Origin: JAJTZA01 sp041749815
Lineage (GTDB): Bacteria > Verrucomicrobiota > Verrucomicrobiia > Chthoniobacterales > Terrimicrobiaceae
NCBI GenBank assembly: GCA_041749815.1
Contig: JBGTAR010000067.1
Span: forward strand, 1 to 31,483
DNA: 31,483 bases
Direction: 5' to 3'
The notes under the pieces were generated by a model that saw nothing but the letters and a program-made list of their open reading frames with translations, had not been told where the DNA came from and made no database searches. The translations under genes and the position numbers were made by a program. Shown one piece after another: positions 1 to 6,943 of this stretch (the stretch's first letter is position 1; each line of letters starts with the position of its first letter).

Positions 1-573
1 GGGATCGGTGTGACCGGTGAAGCCCGTGTAGCGGATTTTGCCCTGCTGTTTTGCGAGTTCGAGGGCTTCGATGACGCCGCCGGGCCCATAGGCCTTGTCA
101 ACTTCGCCTTCATTCTCGATCTGGTGAATCATCCAGAGGTCAAGGTGGTCGGTGCCGAGGCGTTTGAGCGACTGTTCCAGCATGCGCATGGCACCCTCCT
201 TGCCACCACCAGGGAGAGGTTTCCCGTGCGTGCAGACCTTGGTCATAAGAAAAACCTTGTCCCTCCACCCGTCGGCAATGGCATAACCCATCCATTCTTC
301 GGCCCGGCCGCCATGGTAATCCCAGGCATTGTCAAAAAACGTGATGCCCACGTCGATGGCATGACGGGCAATCCGCCTGGCCTCGTCGATACTGTCTGCT
401 TGGCCGAGCGTTTGTCCTCCAAGCCCGACCACGCTGACCATTTCATCATGGCGTCCGAATTTTCGCTGGGTCACTGAGAGTTCGGAGGCCCTCACAGACT
501 CCATACCAAGAAACGGGGCGGCACCTACGGCACCAGCCACCGATCGAAGAAAGCCTCGTCGCGTGGATTGCAT
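1..573 (-). CDS. Aldo/keto reductase, Tat-exported, N-terminal 191 residues (partial)
   Basis: The minus strand is open from an ATG at 573 to the left edge, so the gene continues outside the window. Residues 4-10 (TRRGFLR) followed by a short hydrophobic stretch form a twin-arginine signal, so the protein is probably exported folded with its nicotinamide cofactor. The aldo/keto reductase active-site set is visible: Asp81 and Tyr86 in DNAWDYHGGRAEEWMG, Lys112 in FLMTKVCTHG, and His150 in LDLWMIHQIE. These match the family's Asp-Tyr-Lys-His tetrad on a TIM barrel using NADP(H). The substrate cannot be inferred. No Shine-Dalgarno precedes the ATG. An inverted repeat lies about 30 bp upstream. 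The family call is firm; the role is unknown. Confidence 0.9.
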   Translation of the reverse strand, partial: MQSTRRGFLRSVAGAVGAAPFLGMESVRASELSVTQRKFGRHDEMVSVVGLGGQTLGQADSIDEARRIARHAIDVGITFFDNAWDYHGGRAEEWMGYAIADGWRDKVFLMTKVCTHGKPLPGGGKEGAMRMLEQSLKRLGTDHLDLWMIHQIENEGEVDKAYGPGGVIEALELAKQQGKIRYTGFTGHTDP

Positions 574-601
574 AGTGAAAAAAGTTATACGGCCCACGCT
601 T

Positions 602-620
602 CAAGTCAAATCATGACTTG
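602..620. promoter_or_regulatory. 7-bp inverted repeat upstream of the aldo/keto reductase, candidate operator
   Basis: CAAGTCA and TGACTTG are separated by 5 bp and centred about 38 bp upstream of the reductase ATG at 573. On the minus strand the right part of the repeat contains TTGACT, with TATAAC 14 bp further on, a short spacer for a sigma-70-like promoter. An operator overlapping a promoter is an inference from position only. Confidence 0.3.
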
Positions 621-740
621 ACCTTCGTGGTGCCCTAATTTCACAAGCTGCAGAATCCACAATCCATCTCGTTTCAGCTGACCCAAGTTTCCTGCTTGAG
701 CCAAATTCTGCGCTGGGTATGATTAAAAATGGGTCAGATT

Positions 741-943
741 GATTGTCGGCCTGTTGGAAGGTCCGGTTCTATAGGCAAAAAAGTGGGCGGGCAAGGGACT
801 GCCGCTCCCTACCCCTAAAAAAACGACATGTCCTCCGTAGCTTTTACGGAAGGAGAAGGTGGCGCGAAACGCCCCTCTTTGGTAGGGCTGGGCAGTCCCT
901 TGCCCGCCCACTTGTCGCATGTGAGTTGTATGTTGGATTGAAG
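741..943. repeat. Dispersed palindromic element, family B, copy 1
   Basis: Perfect 23-bp terminal inverted repeats lie at 781-803 and 891-913 (beginning AAGTGGGCGGGCAAGGG). They enclose about 87 bp that carries a second, weaker inverted pair (CTACCCC and GGTAGGG) and a GTCCTCC motif. The same arms and the following about 25 bp (GTCG-ATGTGAGTT-TATGTTGGATT) recur at 24492-24668. It has no coding capacity and no clear target-site duplication. It takes up much of the 449-bp gap between the reductase and the small membrane protein; the rest of that gap shows nothing recognisable. Confidence 0.8.
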
Positions 944-1022
944 ATTGTCAGAAACGAGGGAAAAACCATGACCTCCCCCACTTTTAATCACACCCTTTTG
1001 CCGTCGGCTTTTTTCTACCGAA

Positions 1023-1211
1023 TTAACAGTTCATCAATTTCTCGAACCAACCGAACATGCGCGACGAGGAAGCCAACAGCAAAGACAGTACCAGCCCACC
1101 AACGGCTCCAGCAAAACCGACTGATTCGATATTCGAGTTCGGCGAATACATAAACATCCCACCGCCAATCATAGCGCCTACTATAAATCCTATCAGTGCA
1201 CGAGCTAACAT
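1023..1211 (-). CDS. Small two-helix membrane protein, hypothetical (62 aa)
   Basis: This is a 62-residue reading frame starting at an ATG. Residues about 3-21 form a glycine-rich hydrophobic helix (LIGFIVGAMIGGG), and about 32-48 form a second one (FAGAVGGLVLSLLLA). A short polar loop (SPNSNIES) joins them and the tail is FGWFEKLMNC. This pattern is typical of small bacterial inner-membrane proteins and is unlikely to arise by chance in a shadow frame. The upstream region has only a weak GAGA-type ribosome-binding candidate. It sits about 100 bp downstream of the DNA polymerase stop on the same strand and could be its own unit or a distal operon gene. Function is unknown. Confidence 0.5.
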   Translation of the reverse strand: MLARALIGFIVGAMIGGGMFMYSPNSNIESVGFAGAVGGLVLSLLLASSSRMFGWFEKLMNC

Positions 1212-1316
1212 TTTACTATCTCGATGACGGCAATTCCTTTTGCTCTCATTAATATGTAGCTTCGTAGCAATGGTTGTTTGGGATTGGGATGTAGCCCTTT
1301 CAGTGCGTAAGTTAGC

Positions 1317-3488
1317 TCAGAAAAGCTCATCTTTTGGAGGAAAAAATGCCACAAATTTCCCGGCAAGTTCGGAGAGTTTTGCGGAGTAATACGGGAGGTT
1401 CTCATCCGGTTGGGAGGGGTTGTGTTCGTGAAGAGGTTTTGCGGCCTCGTAGGCCGTGACCTTTTTTCGATCCCCTGTGATGTAGTAGCGGATTTGGTCG
1501 CCGGCCGAATAATTTCGGGGGCTTTTGATGGCGATTTCAAATGCGGCCGAACGGTTTCGGGAGGACGCTGAGATTTTTTTGAGATAGGCGGCGGGGGAAT
1601 CCTGAAGGGTTTCCGTGCGTGCCAATTGGGAGATTGGGATTTGTCGGGCTTCGAGTCGTCTCCGATATTTATCTTCCAAGGAGGCCGCACCTTCAGGGCG
1701 TCCCTCGAGCAGTTCCCTGAGCATGTCCCGGAGATAATCCCGAAGAAAGGGTTCCATCCCTCGGGATTTCAGGGCGGCCCCTTTGATCATCATGCGGCCA
1801 TCCTCTTCCAGCAACGCATAATTTTTGGCCTTGTAGCTGAACATCGCCTGGAATTTTCGGCCAAACTCCACATCGATGCCTTCCGGCAAAACCTTGGCCA
1901 TTCCCTGGTCAAGCTGTTCGGGAGTCGTTCCAGCGGGAGGCTGAAAATAAACGCCATCGGTGTCAATTTCGATGACCTTGGCCCCCGCCTCACGCAGCCA
2001 GTCCACCATCTCGCCGAGCACCTGGCGACCGCGCGCAGCCACATCGCGGGCCGCATCAAAATCCGCGAAGTGTCCCTGGGCAAACCCGAGGTAACCGTAG
2101 AAGGAATTGATCAGAATTTTGAATGTGTTTTGGAGAGCATCGAGGCGGGATTTGGTGGAGGCATCAACCGCCTGCCGGACTTCTGCCTTGGCACGGAGAC
2201 GAAATGTTCTCAGATCCGCCAAAAGCCCGGAAAAAATGCCAAGGGCATCTCGTGAGGGCTTGATCCCATACGCCAGCAGGATGGAGGGATAAAGGGACGA
2301 CGCATCACAATGCCAGACCTCAGGCAACACACCGGTCTCAAAAACATCAGTCAGTCCCCCCTCAAAATTTTCTATCGATGGTGGAAGGGGAATGGAATGG
2401 CCCTGCCGCAGGTACTCGCGCAGGAAGAGGGAGTCAATTTTTGTGGCGTTTCCACGGAGGATCACGTCCTGATAATTCAGCGGGAAAATCCTCGCTTGGA
2501 TAAAATAACTCTGACTCAAAGCCGCTGAAACGGATCGCGTTTCCCGGACGTCCTGCAGAGCATAGGTGCGCAAATCGGCATCCCCATCCCGATAAGCTTT
2601 GGCGATGGAGTCGCCGTCGAGAAGGACCCGCTCCGGCTCCGTGACCCCGAGGTGCGCCGCCACCGCTTTGAGCCCAAATCCATCGAGTTCGCGCGTGGCA
2701 ACGTCATAATGCTGCGCAAGAATAAACGTGTCCACAATATGCCGGCCACGGGCTGCAAACCGGTCATATTGAATCGTGCGCTCGGCGATTTGCACACGGG
2801 ATGCACGTGAGGTCAGCGGCGTGCCGCCCCGGCCCCAGCCCAGCTTCAGTTTGTGAACTTTCGCCCGCGCGGCGAGGTAAGGGAGATCAAATTTAAAAAG
2901 GTTGTGCCCCTCGATCACGTCCGGGTCACGCTCCAAGATAAGCCGGGCGACCTCCTCAAGGACCGCTTTCTCTGAGTTGGGATCATCAGCGGCGACAAGA
3001 AGAAATTCCTCCCACCCAGAAGAATCACTGAGAGCGACGGCAGCAATGGCATCCCGGGAGGGATTCGGAAAATCAAATCCCTCGGTTGTGTTTGTCTCAA
3101 TGTCGATTTGGAGTCGTTTGAGATCTGCAAATTCCAGACCTTTAAAAAGTGTGCGCCCGGTGGTCACGAGGTATTGTGTGGCAGGATCGTTCCATGTGAA
3201 ATAATCACGCCGGGAGGCCTTGAGTGCTTTTTGGATCTCCAAAAATTGATTCCACCCATTGACTCGCACCAGGTGATTCAGGGCGAGGTCGCCTTTGAGA
3301 GCTGTGCTGCCCGGCCCTCCGCCGGAAATCCAGAGCACCGGATCCAAGGCATGTCTTTCTACAACCGTCTCCCCGTCCTCTCGGAGATAAACATCCACCT
3401 CCTCATCCCCTGCCTTTTCGACAGAAACAATGCCCGCAAAAGGATCAGCGCCGAACAAAACCTCATTCTTCAAAAACTCATTGGCCAT
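1317..3488 (-). CDS. DNA polymerase family B (DNA polymerase II-like)
   Basis: This replication or repair polymerase of 723 residues is slightly shorter than E. coli Pol II. Approximate positions from the ATG at 3488 are as follows. The 3'-5' exonuclease motifs are Exo I LQIDIET (126-132), Exo II NLFKFDLPYL (196-205) and Exo III YALQD (309-313). The polymerase motifs are A DASSLYPS (395-402), B KILINSFYG (457-465) and C DTDG (509-512), followed by the KAKNYALL segment. All expected metal-binding aspartates are present. Motif A has Ala where Phe or Tyr is usual, and motif C is DTDG rather than DTDS. A TTG three codons upstream (3497) is an alternative start. No Shine-Dalgarno is seen. Family B polymerases occur sporadically in bacteria, including Verrucomicrobiota, and are usually assigned to repair or translesion synthesis; that role is inferred. 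Confidence 0.93.
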   Translation of the reverse strand: MANEFLKNEVLFGADPFAGIVSVEKAGDEEVDVYLREDGETVVERHALDPVLWISGGGPGSTALKGDLALNHLVRVNGWNQFLEIQKALKASRRDYFTWNDPATQYLVTTGRTLFKGLEFADLKRLQIDIETNTTEGFDFPNPSRDAIAAVALSDSSGWEEFLLVAADDPNSEKAVLEEVARLILERDPDVIEGHNLFKFDLPYLAARAKVHKLKLGWGRGGTPLTSRASRVQIAERTIQYDRFAARGRHIVDTFILAQHYDVATRELDGFGLKAVAAHLGVTEPERVLLDGDSIAKAYRDGDADLRTYALQDVRETRSVSAALSQSYFIQARIFPLNYQDVILRGNATKIDSLFLREYLRQGHSIPLPPSIENFEGGLTDVFETGVLPEVWHCDASSLYPSILLAYGIKPSRDALGIFSGLLADLRTFRLRAKAEVRQAVDASTKSRLDALQNTFKILINSFYGYLGFAQGHFADFDAARDVAARGRQVLGEMVDWLREAGAKVIEIDTDGVYFQPPAGTTPEQLDQGMAKVLPEGIDVEFGRKFQAMFSYKAKNYALLEEDGRMMIKGAALKSRGMEPFLRDYLRDMLRELLEGRPEGAASLEDKYRRRLEARQIPISQLARTETLQDSPAAYLKKISASSRNRSAAFEIAIKSPRNYSAGDQIRYYITGDRKKVTAYEAAKPLHEHNPSQPDENLPYYSAKLSELAGKFVAFFPPKDELF

Positions 3489-3554
3489 AGTTGCCAATTG
3501 TCAGCCGAAGCCCGCAAAAATGCCCGCAATAAAATGGAGGCTCAGCGCGGGACG

Positions 3555-3571
3555 CTGCCCTGACAGGGCAG
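3555..3571. promoter_or_regulatory. Perfect 17-bp palindrome between the beta-helix gene and the polymerase
   Basis: CTGCCCTG-A-CAGGGCAG is a perfect 8-bp inverted repeat around one central base, about 67 bp upstream of the polymerase ATG and about 90 bp downstream of the beta-helix stop. There is no T-run after it on the minus strand, so a classical terminator is unlikely. A dyad operator of the polymerase gene or a structural element are both possible. Confidence 0.3.
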
Positions 3572-3661
3572 GGACGGAATTTTGCCGAAACCCAGGGCGG
3601 CGCTGGCGCTTGCCCAAGGCTAAAGGATAGTGACCCGTTGGGGCACATTTCTAGGCCCGAA

Positions 3662-5995
3662 TCAAGGGGCAGGTGCTCGCACAACCAAAGGCGGAGGGAT
3701 ATTTGCACCAACATCCATTTTGGGTCCTCCTGGCTTGCGTTGGAAATCGCCTTCCGCCGGGTTGATAAACAGGGCGTTCATATCCGTATCCACCACGCAG
3801 TCCTTGCCCATGAAGCGATCTTCGACCTTGCGGGTAAAGATGTTGTTTTCAATGATTCCGGGCAGATCTTGGCCAAGACCATCAAGGATATTGTTACGAA
3901 TGACCAATCCCTCCGGCGAACTCGGCGTTCCTTTTTGTTGGCCAAAGATCGCTGCGGACCACGTTGCGTTTTTATCGGTGTTGACGAAGGTGTTGTTCAC
4001 AAACTCAAGATTCTTGATTGTGCGTCCGCCGACCTTGCCGCTGGTCCACATGGCCACGGCCACAGTGGTTTTGCCGAGCCCATCGATGACATTGTTGCGG
4101 AACACAAAATTTTCTGCACTGCGGTTGATGGCGACAGTGTTCTGGATATAGTTACCTTCGAGTCGAATATCGCGGCAGCCTTCATATAAATTTATTGCGG
4201 AGGAATGCATGCCGAAATGGTTGAGAATCACATTCTCTTTGAGCTCCCCGTTTTTGGCCTCGTAGTGGCGGATGCCGGAACCGGAGTTGGTGTCAAGGCG
4301 GTTGCGGCTCACACGAAAGTTGCTGACCCGGTTCACGTAGATTCCCACCGTCCATCCTGGGCAGTGATGGATCGTGCAGTCTTCCACAGCCACCTCCTCG
4401 GCGTAGTTCAAGCTGATCCCGGCATTTCCGCTGATAAATCGAATTTCGCAATCGGCAATCAACAGATGGGTCGAGCGGGCGTCTCCACGTCCCTGAGTGG
4501 CCACTCCGCCGAGCCCGGCGGAATAACGCTGGATCAGGAAGCCCCGGACTTCAACATGAGAGGCCCCCTCATCAAACAAAATGCCGTTCTCCAAGACCGG
4601 GTAACCGATATTGGCGGGCTGTCCGTTCTCCAATTGTTCGGGAAGCAGGAACACACGGGTTTTTCCATTTTCAAGCGGCTGCAGGCACCATTCTCCCGGC
4701 AACTCGAGGAATTTGGGAGAGTTAAAAAGGGCATACTTCGTTGTTGGATAAATCTTGCCGCCAAAATGCGGGGTTTGCAGCCGGTTCGTGCCTGGCTGGT
4801 AGCTTTTCACCCGCGAGAAGTACACATGGTTATTGCCGCCATGGACGCCAACAAACATGCTGTCATACCACTTCGGATCGTCTTGGGTGATGCGCTCTTC
4901 GTCTTGGATCACTGAGGAGACTTTGTGTTGGACGATATTTGTTCCATCAGGAGTAAAGGCAGCAAGCTGCTGAAGTTTTGTCCAGACCGGGGCTTTGGGG
5001 TCTGATGTGAGCAACTGATACGTCAGTTTTTTGGCCTCAACAGGCGCAGGCAACTTGAACCGCTGCATTTCAGTGTCGCTGACGTTGACGGTGGCCTTAA
5101 AAACCTCCTTGCCGTCGGCAAAGAAAACAATGTGGTCCGGGGCCGCGCTGGTGGCTGGACGGAAAAGGGTGAACCCAATCTCGGAGATGGTTGCGGGCCG
5201 GGCCATCTCGATAGAAATTTTGCCTCCATTCAAGGGCTGAACCACCGGCGAGTTTTTTCCTCCAAAGGTGATGGCAATAAGCGGTGTGGTTGCGTTTCCA
5301 GTGGTGCCTTCCTCGAAATAAATTTTATGGGGATAGTCATCGACCAACGGCTGGGGGGACACATAGAAATCGTCGGGAAGATCCGGGTAGAAGGAGTCCT
5401 TGGGTTTGGGTTGCTGGGCAATGGGGAGGACCTTCTTTTCCCCATCAATCAGGAAGACCCGCTGCCAGGGAGACTGACGGGTCACATTGTTATCCCGGTG
5501 GAGAACATAGTCTCCGTAATTAAAATTGCTGGACAGGTCCACATCCAGATCGGCAAACATGATCTCCTTCCAACGCGGGTTGCCCAGGACCGCATCCGCA
5601 GACTCAACAGGCTTCCAATCGGTGATTTGCTGTGCTCCATCCAGAATGGCCCGGCCTTCCCCAAAGGTTCCGGCTGAATTCCCATCCAGCTTGATCGGAT
5701 TCCCTGCGGTGCCCGAAACCTTCATATCAATCTCCCCAAAATAAGTCACCCCGCCCTTGAAAAGGATGGTATCGCCACCGACCAACGCCACGGCCTTGGG
5801 TTTATCGGTGGCTTTTTTATCCCCGGGACTGTGCATCCATGCCGTTTGAGGGGAGAGTCCGTCGGCTTGATTGCTCCCCCCGGCATAGTCCACATAATAG
5901 GTGGCAGCTTGGAGCGGAATGGCTGCACCAACGAAAAGGGCAAAAGCTGTCAGGCGGCTTAGGACATGAAATCGAATCGGGGAAAAAACACGCAT
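3662..5995 (-). CDS. Secreted right-handed parallel beta-helix protein with a discoidin-like insertion
   Basis: The 777-residue protein starts with a Sec signal peptide (residues 1-30, cleavage after PLQA). It continues with the ATYYVDYAGGSNQADG entry typical of secreted pectin-lyase-fold proteins. Residues about 75-125 form the first beta-helix cap and turns (GGDTILFKGG, GEIDMKVSGTAGNPI). Residues about 245-348 look like a separate beta-sandwich (ISEIGFTLFRP, DHIVFFADGKEVF) resembling an F5/8C discoidin fold, which often binds carbohydrate. Residues about 455-760 are beta-helix coils with repeated ...NNVIDG, RLEGNYIQN and FVNNTFVN turns. Polysaccharide lyases and hydrolases share this fold, but I see no family-specific catalytic set, so substrate and chemistry are open. 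The start lies in CTCCCCAATG with no Shine-Dalgarno. Neighbouring glycosidase-like genes support a polysaccharide role. Confidence 0.85.
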   Translation of the reverse strand: MRVFSPIRFHVLSRLTAFALFVGAAIPLQAATYYVDYAGGSNQADGLSPQTAWMHSPGDKKATDKPKAVALVGGDTILFKGGVTYFGEIDMKVSGTAGNPIKLDGNSAGTFGEGRAILDGAQQITDWKPVESADAVLGNPRWKEIMFADLDVDLSSNFNYGDYVLHRDNNVTRQSPWQRVFLIDGEKKVLPIAQQPKPKDSFYPDLPDDFYVSPQPLVDDYPHKIYFEEGTTGNATTPLIAITFGGKNSPVVQPLNGGKISIEMARPATISEIGFTLFRPATSAAPDHIVFFADGKEVFKATVNVSDTEMQRFKLPAPVEAKKLTYQLLTSDPKAPVWTKLQQLAAFTPDGTNIVQHKVSSVIQDEERITQDDPKWYDSMFVGVHGGNNHVYFSRVKSYQPGTNRLQTPHFGGKIYPTTKYALFNSPKFLELPGEWCLQPLENGKTRVFLLPEQLENGQPANIGYPVLENGILFDEGASHVEVRGFLIQRYSAGLGGVATQGRGDARSTHLLIADCEIRFISGNAGISLNYAEEVAVEDCTIHHCPGWTVGIYVNRVSNFRVSRNRLDTNSGSGIRHYEAKNGELKENVILNHFGMHSSAINLYEGCRDIRLEGNYIQNTVAINRSAENFVFRNNVIDGLGKTTVAVAMWTSGKVGGRTIKNLEFVNNTFVNTDKNATWSAAIFGQQKGTPSSPEGLVIRNNILDGLGQDLPGIIENNIFTRKVEDRFMGKDCVVDTDMNALFINPAEGDFQRKPGGPKMDVGANIPPPLVVRAPAP

Positions 5996-6104
5996 TGGGG
6001 AGATGATATTGGAGGTTCTGAAAAATCAGGTCAGCTGAAATTTCACATTGAGTTCAAAAATCAATATCAATGCAGTGATTGGTTGATGCAAGAAAATATG
6101 GAGA

Positions 6105-6755
6105 TCAGAGGCCAAAATGCTTTTTGCACATAATCATGAGTTCGGTCCGAAAAGCTTTGTGGTTGGCTCGGTATTGGATGGCGAATGGCTCAGGCAGATT
6201 GAGATGCTCCAACCGGTGGATTTTAGACTTTTTCCCAGTTAAGTGATAAACCATGTAGGAGAAGATAATATCTTCGCCATTGCCAAATGTTTCATGCTGC
6301 AGCGATGTGAAGAGATCTTTGTATTTAAAAAACTCCAGAGCATATTGCCTATTGTAGAGGCAGCATCGGGTCAAAGAAATTTCAGCTTCGCCCTCCTGAA
6401 TGATCTCGGCATAGGTATTATCCGGGCTAGGGTTTCGGCCAAAGAGAGAGTGTAACCGGTCAGGTTCTTTCTGATAAGACTCATAGAGGGCATTGACGGT
6501 GGACTCTGGGAATATTAGATCATCATCCAAATTTAAAATAACCTGATTCTTAGCTAAGATCGGCATGATAAATCGCGTATAGAGACCCATATCTCCAGAT
6601 GTTTGAATAACTTTTGCATCTTTGAGATCCAGATCAATATCCGGGTTGTTATTCCAAACAATAAATTCATCAATCAAATGGTATTTCGACAACTCTGAGA
6701 CAATTTGTTTGACATTATCCTCCCTCTTCCAGGAGAGCATGACGGCTGTAACCAT
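6105..6755 (-). CDS. GT64-like (exostosin/EXTL2-type) glycosyltransferase
   Basis: This 216-residue cytoplasmic-looking protein has a GT-A nucleotide-sugar fold. VTAVMLSWKREDNVKQI at the N-terminus, EFIVWNN (30-36), the metal-binding ILNLDDDLIFP (Asp77-79) and GNGEDIIFSYMV (Glu161-Asp162) follow the order and spacing of the exostosin C-terminal glycosyltransferase family. The expected activity is transfer of a sugar from UDP-sugar to a surface glycan; donor and acceptor are unknown. The coding sequence is visibly richer in A+T than its neighbours. It also has a proper AAAGGA ribosome-binding site 8 bp before the ATG, which most other genes here lack. Both suggest acquisition from elsewhere. 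It stands alone, with no other glycan-synthesis gene beside it. Confidence 0.75.
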   Translation of the reverse strand: MVTAVMLSWKREDNVKQIVSELSKYHLIDEFIVWNNNPDIDLDLKDAKVIQTSGDMGLYTRFIMPILAKNQVILNLDDDLIFPESTVNALYESYQKEPDRLHSLFGRNPSPDNTYAEIIQEGEAEISLTRCCLYNRQYALEFFKYKDLFTSLQHETFGNGEDIIFSYMVYHLTGKKSKIHRLEHLNLPEPFAIQYRANHKAFRTELMIMCKKHFGL

Positions 6756-6795
6756 TTGATATTTCCTTTGTATTTCTTGTTGGTAATGTGACTAA

Positions 6796-6824
6796 TTTTA
6801 ATATCTCTTGGACTAAGTTTTCAA
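6796..6824 (-). promoter_or_regulatory. Candidate sigma-70-type promoter of the glycosyltransferase
   Basis: On the minus strand TTGAAA and TTAAAA are separated by 17 bp, and the -10-like box lies about 40 bp upstream of the ATG at 6755. It fits the consensus spacing, but the region is AT-rich, so chance matches are likely. The rest of the gap up to 6943 shows nothing recognisable. Confidence 0.35.
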
Positions 6825-6943
6825 GCTGTTTGGGTTAGAAGCCTATCATCCTGATTATTTCTGCCAACGAAATCCACGTTTTAATTGGCAGCGCTGAGGG
6901 GAGATACGAGGCTTGGATCAAGAAAGAGTGTGACCGGGCTATT

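Noticed and set aside
10..477. Plus-strand open frame of 155 codons at the left edge
   Set aside because: It is the antisense shadow of the aldo/keto reductase, whose minus-strand frame carries the full active-site tetrad and a Tat signal.
743..1153. Plus-strand open frame of 136 codons
   Set aside because: It runs straight through the family B palindrome and its composition is dominated by the repeat arms; the small minus-strand membrane protein overlaps its end.
1205..1690. Minus-strand frame of 161 codons overlapping the polymerase 3' end
   Set aside because: It is mostly a shadow of the polymerase in another frame, with proline- and serine-rich low-complexity sequence and no recognisable domain.
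3630..4189. Overlapping plus-strand frames of 173 and 183 codons
   Set aside because: They lie opposite the beta-helix gene, have no domain signature, and contradict a well supported minus-strand protein with signal peptide.
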